Origin: Planctomycetota bacterium
GTDB taxonomy: Bacteria; Planctomycetota; UBA1135; GCA-002748355
Reading direction: 5' to 3'
DNA: 37,879 nt
NCBI GenBank assembly: GCA_002685965.1
Contig: NYZE01000042.1
Location: 1 to 37,879, forward strand
Positions 8,669 through 17,090 of the stretch are shown here, piece after piece. Below the pieces are notes generated by a model, which saw nothing but the letters and a program-made list of their open reading frames with translations, had not been told where the DNA came from and did not search any database. Numbering within the stretch: position 1 is the first letter of the stretch; each line of letters opens with the position of its first letter. A program made the position numbers and the translations under genes.

Positions 8669-10898
8669 TGGGGGTCACCGAAATGTTGTCCAAGTAGACG
8701 TGGAACCGGCTCTGCGGCACGAAGCCGTAGATGCCCGGCGCGCCATTTCTGTGAATGTGCGGGTGGCTGACCTCGAGCGTCCAAGCGTCGGGCTCCTTGC
8801 CATCCCTGGGCCATGCCTTCGCGCGCACCCAACCCGAGCCATCCTGCTCCACGTCGACACGAGTCTTGAGCCGATACCAGACACCCGGCCGCCAAGCAAA
8901 CTCGACACCCTTCTTGAACAGCTCCTCGTTCGAGCTGACCTCGAGCATCTGCGCGTTGCCCTTGAGCCGGATCAGGAAGCGTTGATTGACGACGCCGCCG
9001 GTAGACATGGTGCGCCGATTGCCCTCGCTCAGGATGTCGACCGTCACCGTGTAGTTGGACGACGCCGGATCGCCAATCAAGGACATCGTGCGCTGGAACA
9101 GCGGCGGAGTGAGGGTCTTGGCCAAGACCTTCTTGCCTTCGCGCTCGAGGATCTCCCACTTGAGTCCGGCGCCGACCCAGTAACTGCGCGGCGGATAGAA
9201 CATCGCGCCCTTGCGCCGTGGATGGGGCACGGCCTTGGCCTGCTCGAAATCGTCCGTGAACGGTACCGCGGGGACGACCCTCAAACGCACCGAGCCCTCC
9301 AGACCACCGGCGCTCACGGCCATGACGGCCGTGGTCGCTGCGTCGGCACCAAAGCTCATGACGTTGCCGTTGTGCTCGACACCCGTCTTGGGCACTCCAG
9401 TCCACACTGCGCCGTCCACCGACTCGGATACGACGAGACCGTTCGCATCGAGGCTGCGCACGCGGAAGCGAATCGTCTCGCCGGTCGCCACGCAGATGTC
9501 GGCCGGGATGACCTGCAACCGCGTCGCCTGACCCGGCACACCGCCAACGGCCGTTGCCCGGTGCGAAGGCGCCTTGCTCTGACCTCCAGCGAAGCAATAG
9601 AGCCGCTTCGTCGTGTGCACGTAGATCCGACCATCGCAGATCGCGGGTGCGCCGAGGCAGTTACCCTCGAGCTGCATGCGCTGCAAGAGTTCTGGGCCCG
9701 TGTCGCTCGGGCGCACGATGTGGAACGATCCGTTGTTCATCGGCACGTAGAGCTTGCCATCACCATGGGCCGGCGAAGCATGGATCTGGTCTGGCGCCAG
9801 CTTCTCGTGCCAGAGTTTCTTACCAGTGTCGGCGTCGACGCAGAACAGCTCGCCCGTGTGCCCGGTCGAGTAGATTCGATTGCCGACGATCACCGGCGAA
9901 CTCGTGAAGGCGACGATGTCGTTGCGCCAGGCTTCCTGCTTCTTGCCGAGCTTGCCGGCATCGGCACCGCGCGCCAACGCGATCATCCGACCAGCAGTCG
10001 ACGTATCCAGGTTCTCCTTGCCGCTCGTCGCGATGACCCTATCGCCGTAGAGCACCGGGCTCGAGCTCAGGCCACCGATCGCCAGCTGGAACTTCCACAG
10101 CGGGTCGCCGGTGCGCACGTCGACGCAAACCACATGGCCACCGGCCAGCCCCGCGTAGAGCACGCGCTTGCTGCCCGAGTCGGCCACGACCGGGAATGAG
10201 AACGAAGCGTCCTTCGGAGGTCCGCCCGGCGTGCAGCTCCACACGGATACGCCAGTGTCCTTCTCGAAAGCGAAGAAGCGATCGCGTGCGGGGCCATACG
10301 AGGCCCAGCCCGACGTCGGCACGTGCACGATGCACAGGTTGCCGTCGATCAAGGGCGCACCGGTGCGCCCGTTCGGGAACGACAGTCGACCGTACTCACC
10401 CATCATCGAGTGCTGCCAGACGAGTCCGCCCTCGCGCGTGAAGCAGGTGAGCAATCCGGCCGTCGCCAGGTGGTAGACGTTGCCGGTCGCGGGATCGATC
10501 GTCGGACTGCCGATCGAGAAGCGGTAGTAGATGATGTCGGTCAGGAACTCGGTGTATCGATGCTCCCAGACCTTCTTGCCGGTGCTCGCGTCGAGACAGA
10601 CGAGGACTTCCTGCAACTGGTCCGCTTCGCCCTCGTAGCCGAGCGTGTAGACCCGGCCGTCAGCGATGACCGGGGTGCCACGACCCGCCAGCTCGTATGT
10701 CCATGAGCCCGGCGCTTCGATCGAGACCCGGCTCGGCAGACCATCTTCGAGCGAGGTGCCGTTCTGCTGCGGGCCACGCCAGCTCAGCCACCCGCGGCTG
10801 GTCTGTGTTCCCACTCCCGCATCTTCGCCACCCTGCGCGTCACAGGAAACAAACGGCAGGGCGACCACGGCGGCGGCACAGAGGGTCGTCAGTCTCAT
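8661..10898 (-). CDS. PQQ-like beta-propeller fused to C-terminal beta-sandwich domains (paralog 3)
   Basis: A 745-residue secreted protein, first gene of the minus-strand operon. Residues 1-19 are a signal peptide ending in F-V-S-C, so it may be a lipoprotein. W-L-S-W-R-G-P lies near residue 40, and propeller blades run to about residue 440 (repeats such as D-A-S-T-G-K-K-V-W-E and D-A-D-T-G-K-K-L-W). A Gln/Ser/Pro linker follows, then an Ig-like stretch (about 455-555), then a C-terminal beta-rich region (about 560-745). That last region begins D-D-F-E and ends with V-Y-L-D-N-I, the look of a concanavalin/laminin-G-like carbohydrate-binding fold. The fold calls for the C-terminal part come from residue pattern only. 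It is divergently transcribed from the STT3-like gene. Confidence 0.82.
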   Translation of the reverse strand: MRLTTLCAAAVVALPFVSCDAQGGEDAGVGTQTSRGWLSWRGPQQNGTSLEDGLPSRVSIEAPGSWTYELAGRGTPVIADGRVYTLGYEGEADQLQEVLVCLDASTGKKVWEHRYTEFLTDIIYYRFSIGSPTIDPATGNVYHLATAGLLTCFTREGGLVWQHSMMGEYGRLSFPNGRTGAPLIDGNLCIVHVPTSGWASYGPARDRFFAFEKDTGVSVWSCTPGGPPKDASFSFPVVADSGSKRVLYAGLAGGHVVCVDVRTGDPLWKFQLAIGGLSSSPVLYGDRVIATSGKENLDTSTAGRMIALARGADAGKLGKKQEAWRNDIVAFTSSPVIVGNRIYSTGHTGELFCVDADTGKKLWHEKLAPDQIHASPAHGDGKLYVPMNNGSFHIVRPSDTGPELLQRMQLEGNCLGAPAICDGRIYVHTTKRLYCFAGGQSKAPSHRATAVGGVPGQATRLQVIPADICVATGETIRFRVRSLDANGLVVSESVDGAVWTGVPKTGVEHNGNVMSFGADAATTAVMAVSAGGLEGSVRLRVVPAVPFTDDFEQAKAVPHPRRKGAMFYPPRSYWVGAGLKWEILEREGKKVLAKTLTPPLFQRTMSLIGDPASSNYTVTVDILSEGNRRTMSTGGVVNQRFLIRLKGNAQMLEVSSNEELFKKGVEFAWRPGVWYRLKTRVDVEQDGSGWVRAKAWPRDGKEPDAWTLEVSHPHIHRNGAPGIYGFVPQSRFHVYLDNISVTPNE

Positions 10899-11005
10899 CG
10901 TGTCTCCGGCAGCGGGCCGTTCCCATCAAGAGGTCGTGGGCCAAAGGTCGCGCCGCTCGAAATGACGACCGAGAGGATCGCTGGACGAGGCGCGACAAGA
11001 GGCGA

Positions 11006-11050
11006 CGGAGTATAGCGGCGCTCTAGCACGGAACCCGCCCATATACTCCG
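11006..11050. promoter_or_regulatory. Symmetric divergent promoter region (inverted repeat carrying two TATACT boxes)
   Basis: CGGAGTATA (11006-11014) and TATACTCCG (11042-11050) are perfect inverted copies. Each arm contains TATACT, a good -10 element, reading outward: plus strand 11042-11047 toward the STT3-like gene, and minus strand 11014-11009 toward the region 1 operon. Clear -35 boxes are not evident. Leaders would be about 55 nt on the plus strand and about 100 nt on the minus strand. Confidence 0.4.
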
Positions 11051-11109
11051 CGCCCCCAGCCGATGACAAGGTGGTAATGCGCAACGCGTTCTTGGCATGA
11101 TCGTTGCCC

Positions 11110-13002
11110 ATGTCGCTCCAACCCCCGCCTGTTGAAGCTACACGCAAAACTGGTCCTGGACATCGGTTCGCCCTCTTCGTAGTCGCCTCGATCCTGCTGG
11201 CTTGTTCCGCTTTCGTACGCTGGGACTCCGCCTCAGTGGAACTCGATGGACAGCTGTGGATCCACGACGCCGACACGGTGCGTCGTCTCGTGCGACTCGA
11301 AGCCATCGACGCGAGCGACACCTATCCCGTGGTCGAGCCGATGGACGGGTTTCCGAAGGGAACCGTGATCCACTGGACACTGCCGATGGACTGGGCCCTG
11401 CGCACGCTGAACCCAATCGGTAAGTGGTTCTACCCCAATGCGCGCGGCTACGAGGCGGGCGCGATCATCGCTGGGCCAGCGCTCGGCCTTGCCGCTGTGT
11501 TGTTGATGATCGTCGCGGGCGTGCGCTTGTTCGGCGCCTTCGCTGGCCTCGCGATCGCGACTTTCTATGCCTTTGCCTACGGCGGCGTCCAGTCCAGCCG
11601 CCTCGGGGTCGGCGATCACCAGACGTTGCAACAGCTGGCCCTGCTCGGAACGGCGCTCGCCTTCATCGCCTTCCTCAAGCGCCGCAGCACGGGCCTGGCC
11701 ACCTGGCTCGCTGGCGCACTGCTGGGACTGGCGGTCTGGGTGTCAACCGAGTCGATGCTCTTCGTCTACCTGTGGTCCTTCGTGGCGGTCTTGCACATGC
11801 TCCTGGCCGAGGACGAACGCACCGCCTGGCGACAGCAACTGCAGGCCTCGATTGGATTCGTCGTCGTCGTTGCGATAGGCCACCTGGTCGAGCAGCGCCA
11901 CGCGCTACTGGCCTTCGAACTCGACAAGATCTCGACGCTACAGCTCTACCAGGCCGCCGTATTGCTCGTGTTCGTCTCCCTGGTAAGGGCGCTACCGCTG
12001 CGGAGCCGCGGGCAACGCGTATTCACGGCAGCCGGATGCGCCACGGCTCTCGGGCTGGCGCTCCTGCCCAAGGCGCTCGACCAGTTCGAGGCCTTCGCCG
12101 AGATCAATGTCTGGCTTCAGGAGGAGATCGTCGAGTTCCAGGGGCTCTTCACCGGACTCGGACCGTTCGTCGGCTTGACGAAGGCGATCGGCACGGAATC
12201 GCCGCTCCTGCTCGCGCTGCCCCTGTTCGTGTTCGGACTCCTGGTCAACAAGCGAATGACGCACGACCTGCGCATAACGCTCGCCGTCATGACGGTCGCG
12301 ACCTTCGCCCTCGAGGCCTGGGAGGTCAAACTGGCGCACTTCTTCTCGATCTTCTTCCCGATCGTGATGGTGTGCGGATCGCAGCCACTGTTCGATCGGA
12401 TCGCGGGACGCTTCGGGCAAGCCAAGGCCAAACTCGCAGCGGTCACCGGTGCCGTCGTACTCGTCGTGTGCGCACTCATGTCGATGCCCGCGCCCTACAG
12501 TCAAGGGTCGGGGCCCATGATCGAACGTGGCTGGAGGCAAGTTTGCAACCGGCTCGCCGTGCACTCCGGCGGCAACAAGGACGGCGCGGTGCTCGCGCCG
12601 TGGGACCGCGGCGCGCACATCATGTACTACGCTGGCCTGCCGGTTCTCGCGTCGGGGTATCACCGCAACATCGACGGCATCCTCGCAGGCAACCGCGTCT
12701 ACCTGTCCACCAAGGCGAAGCGCGCCGAGGTGATGCGCGTGCTGCGCGAGCGCCGTGTGCGGTGGATCGTCGCCGACTACCAGATGCTCTTCCTGTTGAC
12801 GGCGCCCAAGACACTCGGACGTCCAGCCCTCGCACACTGGCAGCCGGGCGGACTGACATTCCACGAGGAGGCAGGGCATACCTTCTTCTGGGAGCTGCGC
12901 TACGCGCAGCAGGTGCCTGGCCTGCGACTCGTCGAGGAGGGACCCGCCATCGAACTGCAGGGCGTGCCACAGAGTCTGTTCAGGTTGTACGAACTCCGCT
13001 GA
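11110..13002 (+). CDS. STT3-like oligosaccharyltransferase (GT-C glycosyltransferase)
   Basis: A 630-residue integral membrane protein with an N-terminal helix, a large first extracytoplasmic loop and about a dozen hydrophobic segments. It matches the STT3/PglB/AglB architecture, enzymes that transfer a lipid-linked glycan to Asn. The first loop carries D-A-D (53-55) after L-W-I-H and is followed by P-K-G-T-V-I-H-W. A second loop has L-G-V-G-D-H-Q. The soluble C-terminal part has A-P-W-D-R-G (W498, D499), which aligns with the sequon-binding W-W-D-Y-G motif of the family. The first Trp is Pro here. The start is ATG 11110; the TTG six bases upstream is less likely. Its 3' end overlaps the convergent creatininase-family gene by 23 bases. 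No glycan-assembly or flippase genes are next to it. General glycoprotein modification in this lineage is inference. Confidence 0.75.
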   Translation: MSLQPPPVEATRKTGPGHRFALFVVASILLACSAFVRWDSASVELDGQLWIHDADTVRRLVRLEAIDASDTYPVVEPMDGFPKGTVIHWTLPMDWALRTLNPIGKWFYPNARGYEAGAIIAGPALGLAAVLLMIVAGVRLFGAFAGLAIATFYAFAYGGVQSSRLGVGDHQTLQQLALLGTALAFIAFLKRRSTGLATWLAGALLGLAVWVSTESMLFVYLWSFVAVLHMLLAEDERTAWRQQLQASIGFVVVVAIGHLVEQRHALLAFELDKISTLQLYQAAVLLVFVSLVRALPLRSRGQRVFTAAGCATALGLALLPKALDQFEAFAEINVWLQEEIVEFQGLFTGLGPFVGLTKAIGTESPLLLALPLFVFGLLVNKRMTHDLRITLAVMTVATFALEAWEVKLAHFFSIFFPIVMVCGSQPLFDRIAGRFGQAKAKLAAVTGAVVLVVCALMSMPAPYSQGSGPMIERGWRQVCNRLAVHSGGNKDGAVLAPWDRGAHIMYYAGLPVLASGYHRNIDGILAGNRVYLSTKAKRAEVMRVLRERRVRWIVADYQMLFLLTAPKTLGRPALAHWQPGGLTFHEEAGHTFFWELRYAQQVPGLRLVEEGPAIELQGVPQSLFRLYELR

Positions 13003-13735
13003 CCGCTTCGGCGAGGATGCCGCCGAGCACGGCGATCGTCGTTTCGCCCTCGGCGCTGGTCGCGTCCGCTGGCCAGCCGAAGTAAGCGCGCGGCCCGCCA
13101 GCAGCGGCGAAGCTCTGCTTGCCGGTGCGGATCGCGTCCGACAACGACGCGGGGTTTGGCTCAAGCGCCTTCCTGACTTCGTCGCGCACGAGGTCGGGAC
13201 GCCGCGCGAGCACGATCGAGCCCTCGTAGCGACCTGCGTGACAAGCACCGGTCTTGAACTCATCGGTCAAGCGCGACACCCACGGCTTGCGCGTAGCGTC
13301 AGGAAACACGAAACGCAGAACTTCTTCCTCGTCGCAGACCCTCTTGGCTGCGTAGATCGACGCGATGTTGCCCGGGTCGAAGTGCGAGTTGGCCACCGCG
13401 AGCGTCGCGACGCCATGCGACGCAAGACCACGACAGAGGTCGACGATCAAGGCGGTCGCTGTTTCTTGACCGATCGAAAGTGTGCCGGCGAAGCTCTCGG
13501 CGAAACGGGCCGGTGCATAGGCGAGCGACGGCAATAGCAGCACCTCATGGCCTTGGTCGGCCAAGCGGCGTGCGCCGTCCTCGGCCATGGCCTCTGAAAT
13601 GATGACATCGGTTGCGAGCGGCAGGTGTGGCCCGTGCGCTTCGGTCGCGCCGATCGGCAGGATGCACACGCATCCCGCGGCAGCGACGTCGCGCGCTTCC
13701 TCCCAAGTGATCTCCGCGAGCTTGTGAACCGACAT
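12980..13735 (-). CDS. Creatininase-family amidohydrolase
   Basis: A 251-residue cytoplasmic protein of the creatininase family, metal-dependent hydrolases of cyclic amides and related bonds (the family includes MftE and FAPy deformylase). The metal-binding block I-G-A-T-E-A-H-G-P-H-L-P-L-A-T-D carries the Glu, His and Asp ligands. The second site is A-N-S-H-F-D-P-G-N instead of the usual N-G-H-G-G-N, so a variant specificity is likely. ATG 13735 has GGAG at a spacing of 5 nt; an upstream GTG (13741) overlapping the previous stop is the alternative. It follows the 151-residue protein gene with practically no gap. The substrate cannot be told from sequence. Confidence 0.82.
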   Translation of the reverse strand: MSVHKLAEITWEEARDVAAAGCVCILPIGATEAHGPHLPLATDVIISEAMAEDGARRLADQGHEVLLLPSLAYAPARFAESFAGTLSIGQETATALIVDLCRGLASHGVATLAVANSHFDPGNIASIYAAKRVCDEEEVLRFVFPDATRKPWVSRLTDEFKTGACHAGRYEGSIVLARRPDLVRDEVRKALEPNPASLSDAIRTGKQSFAAAGGPRAYFGWPADATSAEGETTIAVLGGILAEAVSGVRTT

Positions 13736-13737
13736 CC

Positions 13738-14193
13738 TCACTCCACCCGTTGATCGACTGGCAGCTCGAAGGTGCCGTCTTCGTTGTCGACGAGGCGGCC
13801 CATGCGCACGAGCTCGTCCCAGATCGCTTGCGGGTACTGCACCGGCGGTTGCACGCCGACGATCCCGGAGCCGCGCCCGCTGCTCATGGGGCCACCACCG
13901 AGTGAGGACTCCGCATCGAGCCGCGTCAGCTTGAGCCGCTTGCGGAACGCCTTCATCGCGCGCTTGAACACCGACTTGTCCTGCTCGGGCAGGGGACGCT
14001 TGCCAGCCGCGAACTCGTCGAGCATCGCGCGCAACACGGCCGCATCGCGGGCCGCCATCGCCGCGCCCAGGTCCGGGTCGGTGTCACCGACCGCCGCGCG
14101 CGCACCCACCAGCTCCGCCCACGCCATGTCACTCTGAGTCTCGGCGGCCGCACGGATCAGCGGCAGGAGCAAGCAGGTCTTCGGATCAGTCAT
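13738..14193 (-). CDS. Unrecognised 151-residue protein
   Basis: I do not recognise this protein. The first half is predicted helical and Ala-rich (about residues 10-65). A very basic helix follows (F-K-R-A-M-K-A-F-R-K-R-L-K, about 75-87), then a Gly/Ser-rich linker (about 95-110). The C-terminal block G-V-Q-P-P-V-Q-Y-P-Q-A-I-W-D-E-L-V-R-M-G with G-R-L-V-D and D-G-T-F-E-L resembles a small winged-helix-like module. No signal peptide or membrane segment is seen. It sits directly upstream of, and probably co-transcribed with, the creatininase-family gene. Only 38 bases separate its start from the divergent ligase gene. Confidence 0.7.
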   Translation of the reverse strand: MTDPKTCLLLPLIRAAAETQSDMAWAELVGARAAVGDTDPDLGAAMAARDAAVLRAMLDEFAAGKRPLPEQDKSVFKRAMKAFRKRLKLTRLDAESSLGGGPMSSGRGSGIVGVQPPVQYPQAIWDELVRMGRLVDNEDGTFELPVDQRVE

Positions 14194-14231
14194 CGGAATG
14201 CGCTACGTTATCAACCTCCGCCCCTCAGCGC

Positions 14232-15731
14232 ATGACCTACGCCCCTCCCGAACAGCTGCAGATCGCCGACCACTTCCTGCACTCCCGGGTACGCGAAGGA
14301 CGTGGCGACCGGGTCGCCTTGATCACGGACCAGCGCAGCTGGACCTACGCCGAGGTCGCGACCCGCGCCAACCGCTTCGCCAACCTGATCGTGGCACGGG
14401 GCATCCAACCCGAACAACGGGTCATCGTGGCGCTGCGCGATGGCATCGACTTCGTCGCGGCGCTGTTCGGCATCCTGGCGACCGGAGCGTGCGTCGTCAT
14501 GCTCAACCCCGATCTCAAGCAGGACGCCGTCGGCTACTTTCTCGGCTACACCCGGGCACGCGCCGCGTTCGTCGGCAGCGACAATGCCGGACTCTACGGC
14601 GACGTCGAAGCGATCGACGTCGACACGCCGGAGTTCGTGGCTGAGTGCGACGCACAAAGCGATAGGTTCGAGTGCTTCCCTACCCACCGCGACGACGCGG
14701 CGATCTGGTTGTTCTCGGGCGGTACGACCGGGCGCCCCAAGGCCGTCGTGCAGACACACCGGTCGTTCGCGTACACGACGGAATGCTACGGCACGGGCAT
14801 CCTCGGCATGACCGAGGACGATCGAACGCTGTCAGTGCCCAAGTTGTTTTTTGGTTACGCGACGGGCAGCAACCTGTTGTTCCCGTTCTCGGTCGGCGGC
14901 AGCGCGATCCTGTTTCCGGAACGCTGCACCGAGGACCGACTGTTCGAGCTGATCGCGGCACACCGGCCGACCGTGCTCATCAACGTGCCGACCATGATCA
15001 AGAAGCTTCTCGACCATCCGACCGTCGGCGAACAGGACCTTTCCAGCCTTCGTCTGGCGACCTCGGCCGGTGAGGCGCTACCGGTCGGCCTGCACGAACG
15101 CTGGGACACAGCCTTCGGTGTCGATCTGCTCGATGGACTGGGCACCGCCGAGATGTGGCACGTGTTCTTGAGCAACCGCCCGGGCAATGTGCGCCGCGGC
15201 ACGCTCGGCCAGATCGTGCCGGGCTTCGAGGTCAAGGTCACGAACGAGGATGGCAGCCCGGTGCCGGACGGCGAAACCGGCTGGCTCTGGGTGCGCGGCG
15301 GCGCGCGCGCCCTCGGCTACTGGCAGCAGCTCGAAAAGACGATGCGAGGCTTCCGCGGCGAGTGGTACGTCTCGGGCGACTTGATCACGCGCGACGCTGA
15401 TGGCTGGTTCACCTACGGCGGGCGAGCCGACGACATGCTCAAGGTGTCGGGCAAGTGGCTGGCGACGCGCGAAGTCGAGGACTGCCTCTCGGCCCATCCC
15501 GCGGTCAAGGAGGCCGCCGTCGTCGGTGTCGTCGACGAGGACGGCCTGACCAAGCCGCACGCTTTCGTCGTCGCTGCCGAAGCGGCCAGTGAGCTCGAGG
15601 TAACGTTGCAGGATTGGGTCAAGGAACGGCTCGAGCCCTACAAGTATCCGCGCTGCGTCGTTGTCCTCGACGATCTCCCGCGCACGCACCTCGGCAAGAT
15701 CGACCGCGGCAAGCTGCGCACGGTGTCCTGA
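14232..15731 (+). CDS. Benzoate-CoA ligase family protein (ANL superfamily)
   Basis: A full-length acyl/aryl-CoA synthetase of 499 residues that would activate a carboxylic acid with ATP and CoA. Motifs in order: the phosphate loop S-G-G-T-T-G-R-P-K (near residue 165), L-L-D-G-L-G-T-A-E-M (near 300), the adenylate-binding S-G-D-L...G-R-A-D-D-M-L-K-V-S-G-K-W block (near 385-410), and the C-terminal catalytic Lys in L-P-R-T-H-L-G-K-I-D-R. The overall pattern fits the benzoate/2-aminobenzoate-CoA ligase group. The TGA overlaps the ATG of the kynureninase-like gene by one base. Because kynureninases yield anthranilate, a 2-aminobenzoate or related aryl substrate is a possible but untested reading. 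Confidence 0.85.
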   Translation: MTYAPPEQLQIADHFLHSRVREGRGDRVALITDQRSWTYAEVATRANRFANLIVARGIQPEQRVIVALRDGIDFVAALFGILATGACVVMLNPDLKQDAVGYFLGYTRARAAFVGSDNAGLYGDVEAIDVDTPEFVAECDAQSDRFECFPTHRDDAAIWLFSGGTTGRPKAVVQTHRSFAYTTECYGTGILGMTEDDRTLSVPKLFFGYATGSNLLFPFSVGGSAILFPERCTEDRLFELIAAHRPTVLINVPTMIKKLLDHPTVGEQDLSSLRLATSAGEALPVGLHERWDTAFGVDLLDGLGTAEMWHVFLSNRPGNVRRGTLGQIVPGFEVKVTNEDGSPVPDGETGWLWVRGGARALGYWQQLEKTMRGFRGEWYVSGDLITRDADGWFTYGGRADDMLKVSGKWLATREVEDCLSAHPAVKEAAVVGVVDEDGLTKPHAFVVAAEAASELEVTLQDWVKERLEPYKYPRCVVVLDDLPRTHLGKIDRGKLRTVS

Positions 15732-16885
15732 TGTCATGGAAACCCCTGTTTTCGCGCAGCCTCGGAGCCGCCGCGGATCGACTGCACTTCGCGGCGCACA
15801 GCCACCACCTGTGGCCGGACACATCGTTCGAGGCGCACGACCGCGCCTGGGTCGACGCAGCCGAGTACGCCGACCTCAAGTGGGAACGCGTGTTCGGCGA
15901 GATCTGGCCGAGCGTGCAAGGACACATCGCGCGCGTACTCGGGTTGTCGCGACCGGACTCCATCGCTTTGGCGCCGAACGTGCACGAGTTCCTGGTGCGG
16001 TTAGTGTCGTGCATCGATGCTCGACCCATCCGCGTATTGACGAGCGGAAGCGAGTTCCACAGCTTCGAGCGCCAGAGCCAGCGCCTCGAGGAATGCGGCG
16101 ACATGGTCGTCGAACGCGTGCCGACGGAACCGTGGACGACGTTCGCGGACCGCTTCCTCACCGCGGCCGCCGGTGGCGGACACGACCTCGTCTACGTCAG
16201 CCAGGTGTTCTACGACTCGTCGTTCGTGTTCGAGCGCTTTGCCGAGGTCGTGCAGGTGGTGTCCGATCGCGACACGCTGATCGTCATCGACGGTTATCAC
16301 GCCTTCATGGCGCTCCCAACCGATCTGGCGTCGATCGAGGATCGCGTCTTCTACACGGCCGGTGGCTACAAGTACGCGATGAGCGGCGAGGGCTGCTGCT
16401 TCCTGCACTGCCCGCCCGGCTACGGCGCGCGGCCCAAGAACACAGGTTGGTTCGCCGGTTTCGGGCAGCTCGAGAGCGGCATCGACGAGGTCGCATACGC
16501 ACCGGACGGCTCACGCTTCCTGGGCGCCACCCTGGACCCGACCCCGTTCTACCGCTTCGAAGCGGTGCAGCGCATGCTGCAAGACAATGACATCACCGTG
16601 CCCAAGATCCGAGCGCATGTCGAAGCGCTGCAGGGTCAACTGCTCGACGGCTTGCGACCGAGTAGCTGCCTCCGCCCTGAACAGCTGGTCCCCGACCGGG
16701 GCAATCCGCGCGGCAACTTCCTGACCTTCCGTACATCGACCGCGCAGGACCTGAAGAGGCAACTCCTCGAAGCGGGGGTCGTGACCGATGCGCGCGCGGA
16801 CCGACTGCGGTTCGGGTTCGGCATCTACCAGGACGCGGCGGATGTCGACGCGCTACTGCAACGGTTGACGGCAATCGCGAGTTGA
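15731..16885 (+). CDS. Kynureninase-like PLP enzyme (aminotransferase class V fold)
   Basis: A 384-residue fold-type I PLP enzyme. The cofactor Asp is in V-I-D-G-Y-H (Asp187) and the Schiff-base Lys in G-G-Y-K-Y-A-M-S-G-E-G (Lys214). That block closely resembles the Y-K-Y...G-x-G of kynureninases. The N-terminus (F-A-A-H-S-H-H-L-W-P-D) also fits the kynureninase/class V group. Kynureninase hydrolyses kynurenine to anthranilate and alanine; relatives include cysteine desulfurases and PvdN, so activity is not certain. The start at ATG 15731 shares its A with the TGA of the ligase gene (TGATG), showing coupling. A longer upstream reading of the frame is an overlap with the ligase. Confidence 0.75.
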   Translation: MSWKPLFSRSLGAAADRLHFAAHSHHLWPDTSFEAHDRAWVDAAEYADLKWERVFGEIWPSVQGHIARVLGLSRPDSIALAPNVHEFLVRLVSCIDARPIRVLTSGSEFHSFERQSQRLEECGDMVVERVPTEPWTTFADRFLTAAAGGGHDLVYVSQVFYDSSFVFERFAEVVQVVSDRDTLIVIDGYHAFMALPTDLASIEDRVFYTAGGYKYAMSGEGCCFLHCPPGYGARPKNTGWFAGFGQLESGIDEVAYAPDGSRFLGATLDPTPFYRFEAVQRMLQDNDITVPKIRAHVEALQGQLLDGLRPSSCLRPEQLVPDRGNPRGNFLTFRTSTAQDLKRQLLEAGVVTDARADRLRFGFGIYQDAADVDALLQRLTAIAS

Positions 16886-17090
16886 GTCGCATCGCGGACG
16901 CGCTCTGGCGGTGGACGTGTCTGTTGGCCGTGTAGAGCGGCGTTCGCAGCCGCTTCAACGAGCGTCGCGGCAGCGAACGGCCTGGAGACGATTCTCTGTT
17001 CGAAATGAACTCGGCAAGAAGTCCGGGCCTCGGGCCGTCACCGGTCGCCGCGACCCCGTGTAGCATGGCCGCCCCATTGGAGGAGCCAAC

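Noticed and set aside
8445-10199. Long plus-strand open frame opposite two propeller genes
   Set aside because: It spans two real genes on the other strand, has no domain or signal, and has the composition of an antisense shadow.
11992-13263. Long minus-strand open frame under the STT3-like gene
   Set aside because: It covers the coding core of the STT3-like gene and part of the creatininase gene in another frame, with Arg/Glu/His-rich composition and no recognisable motif.
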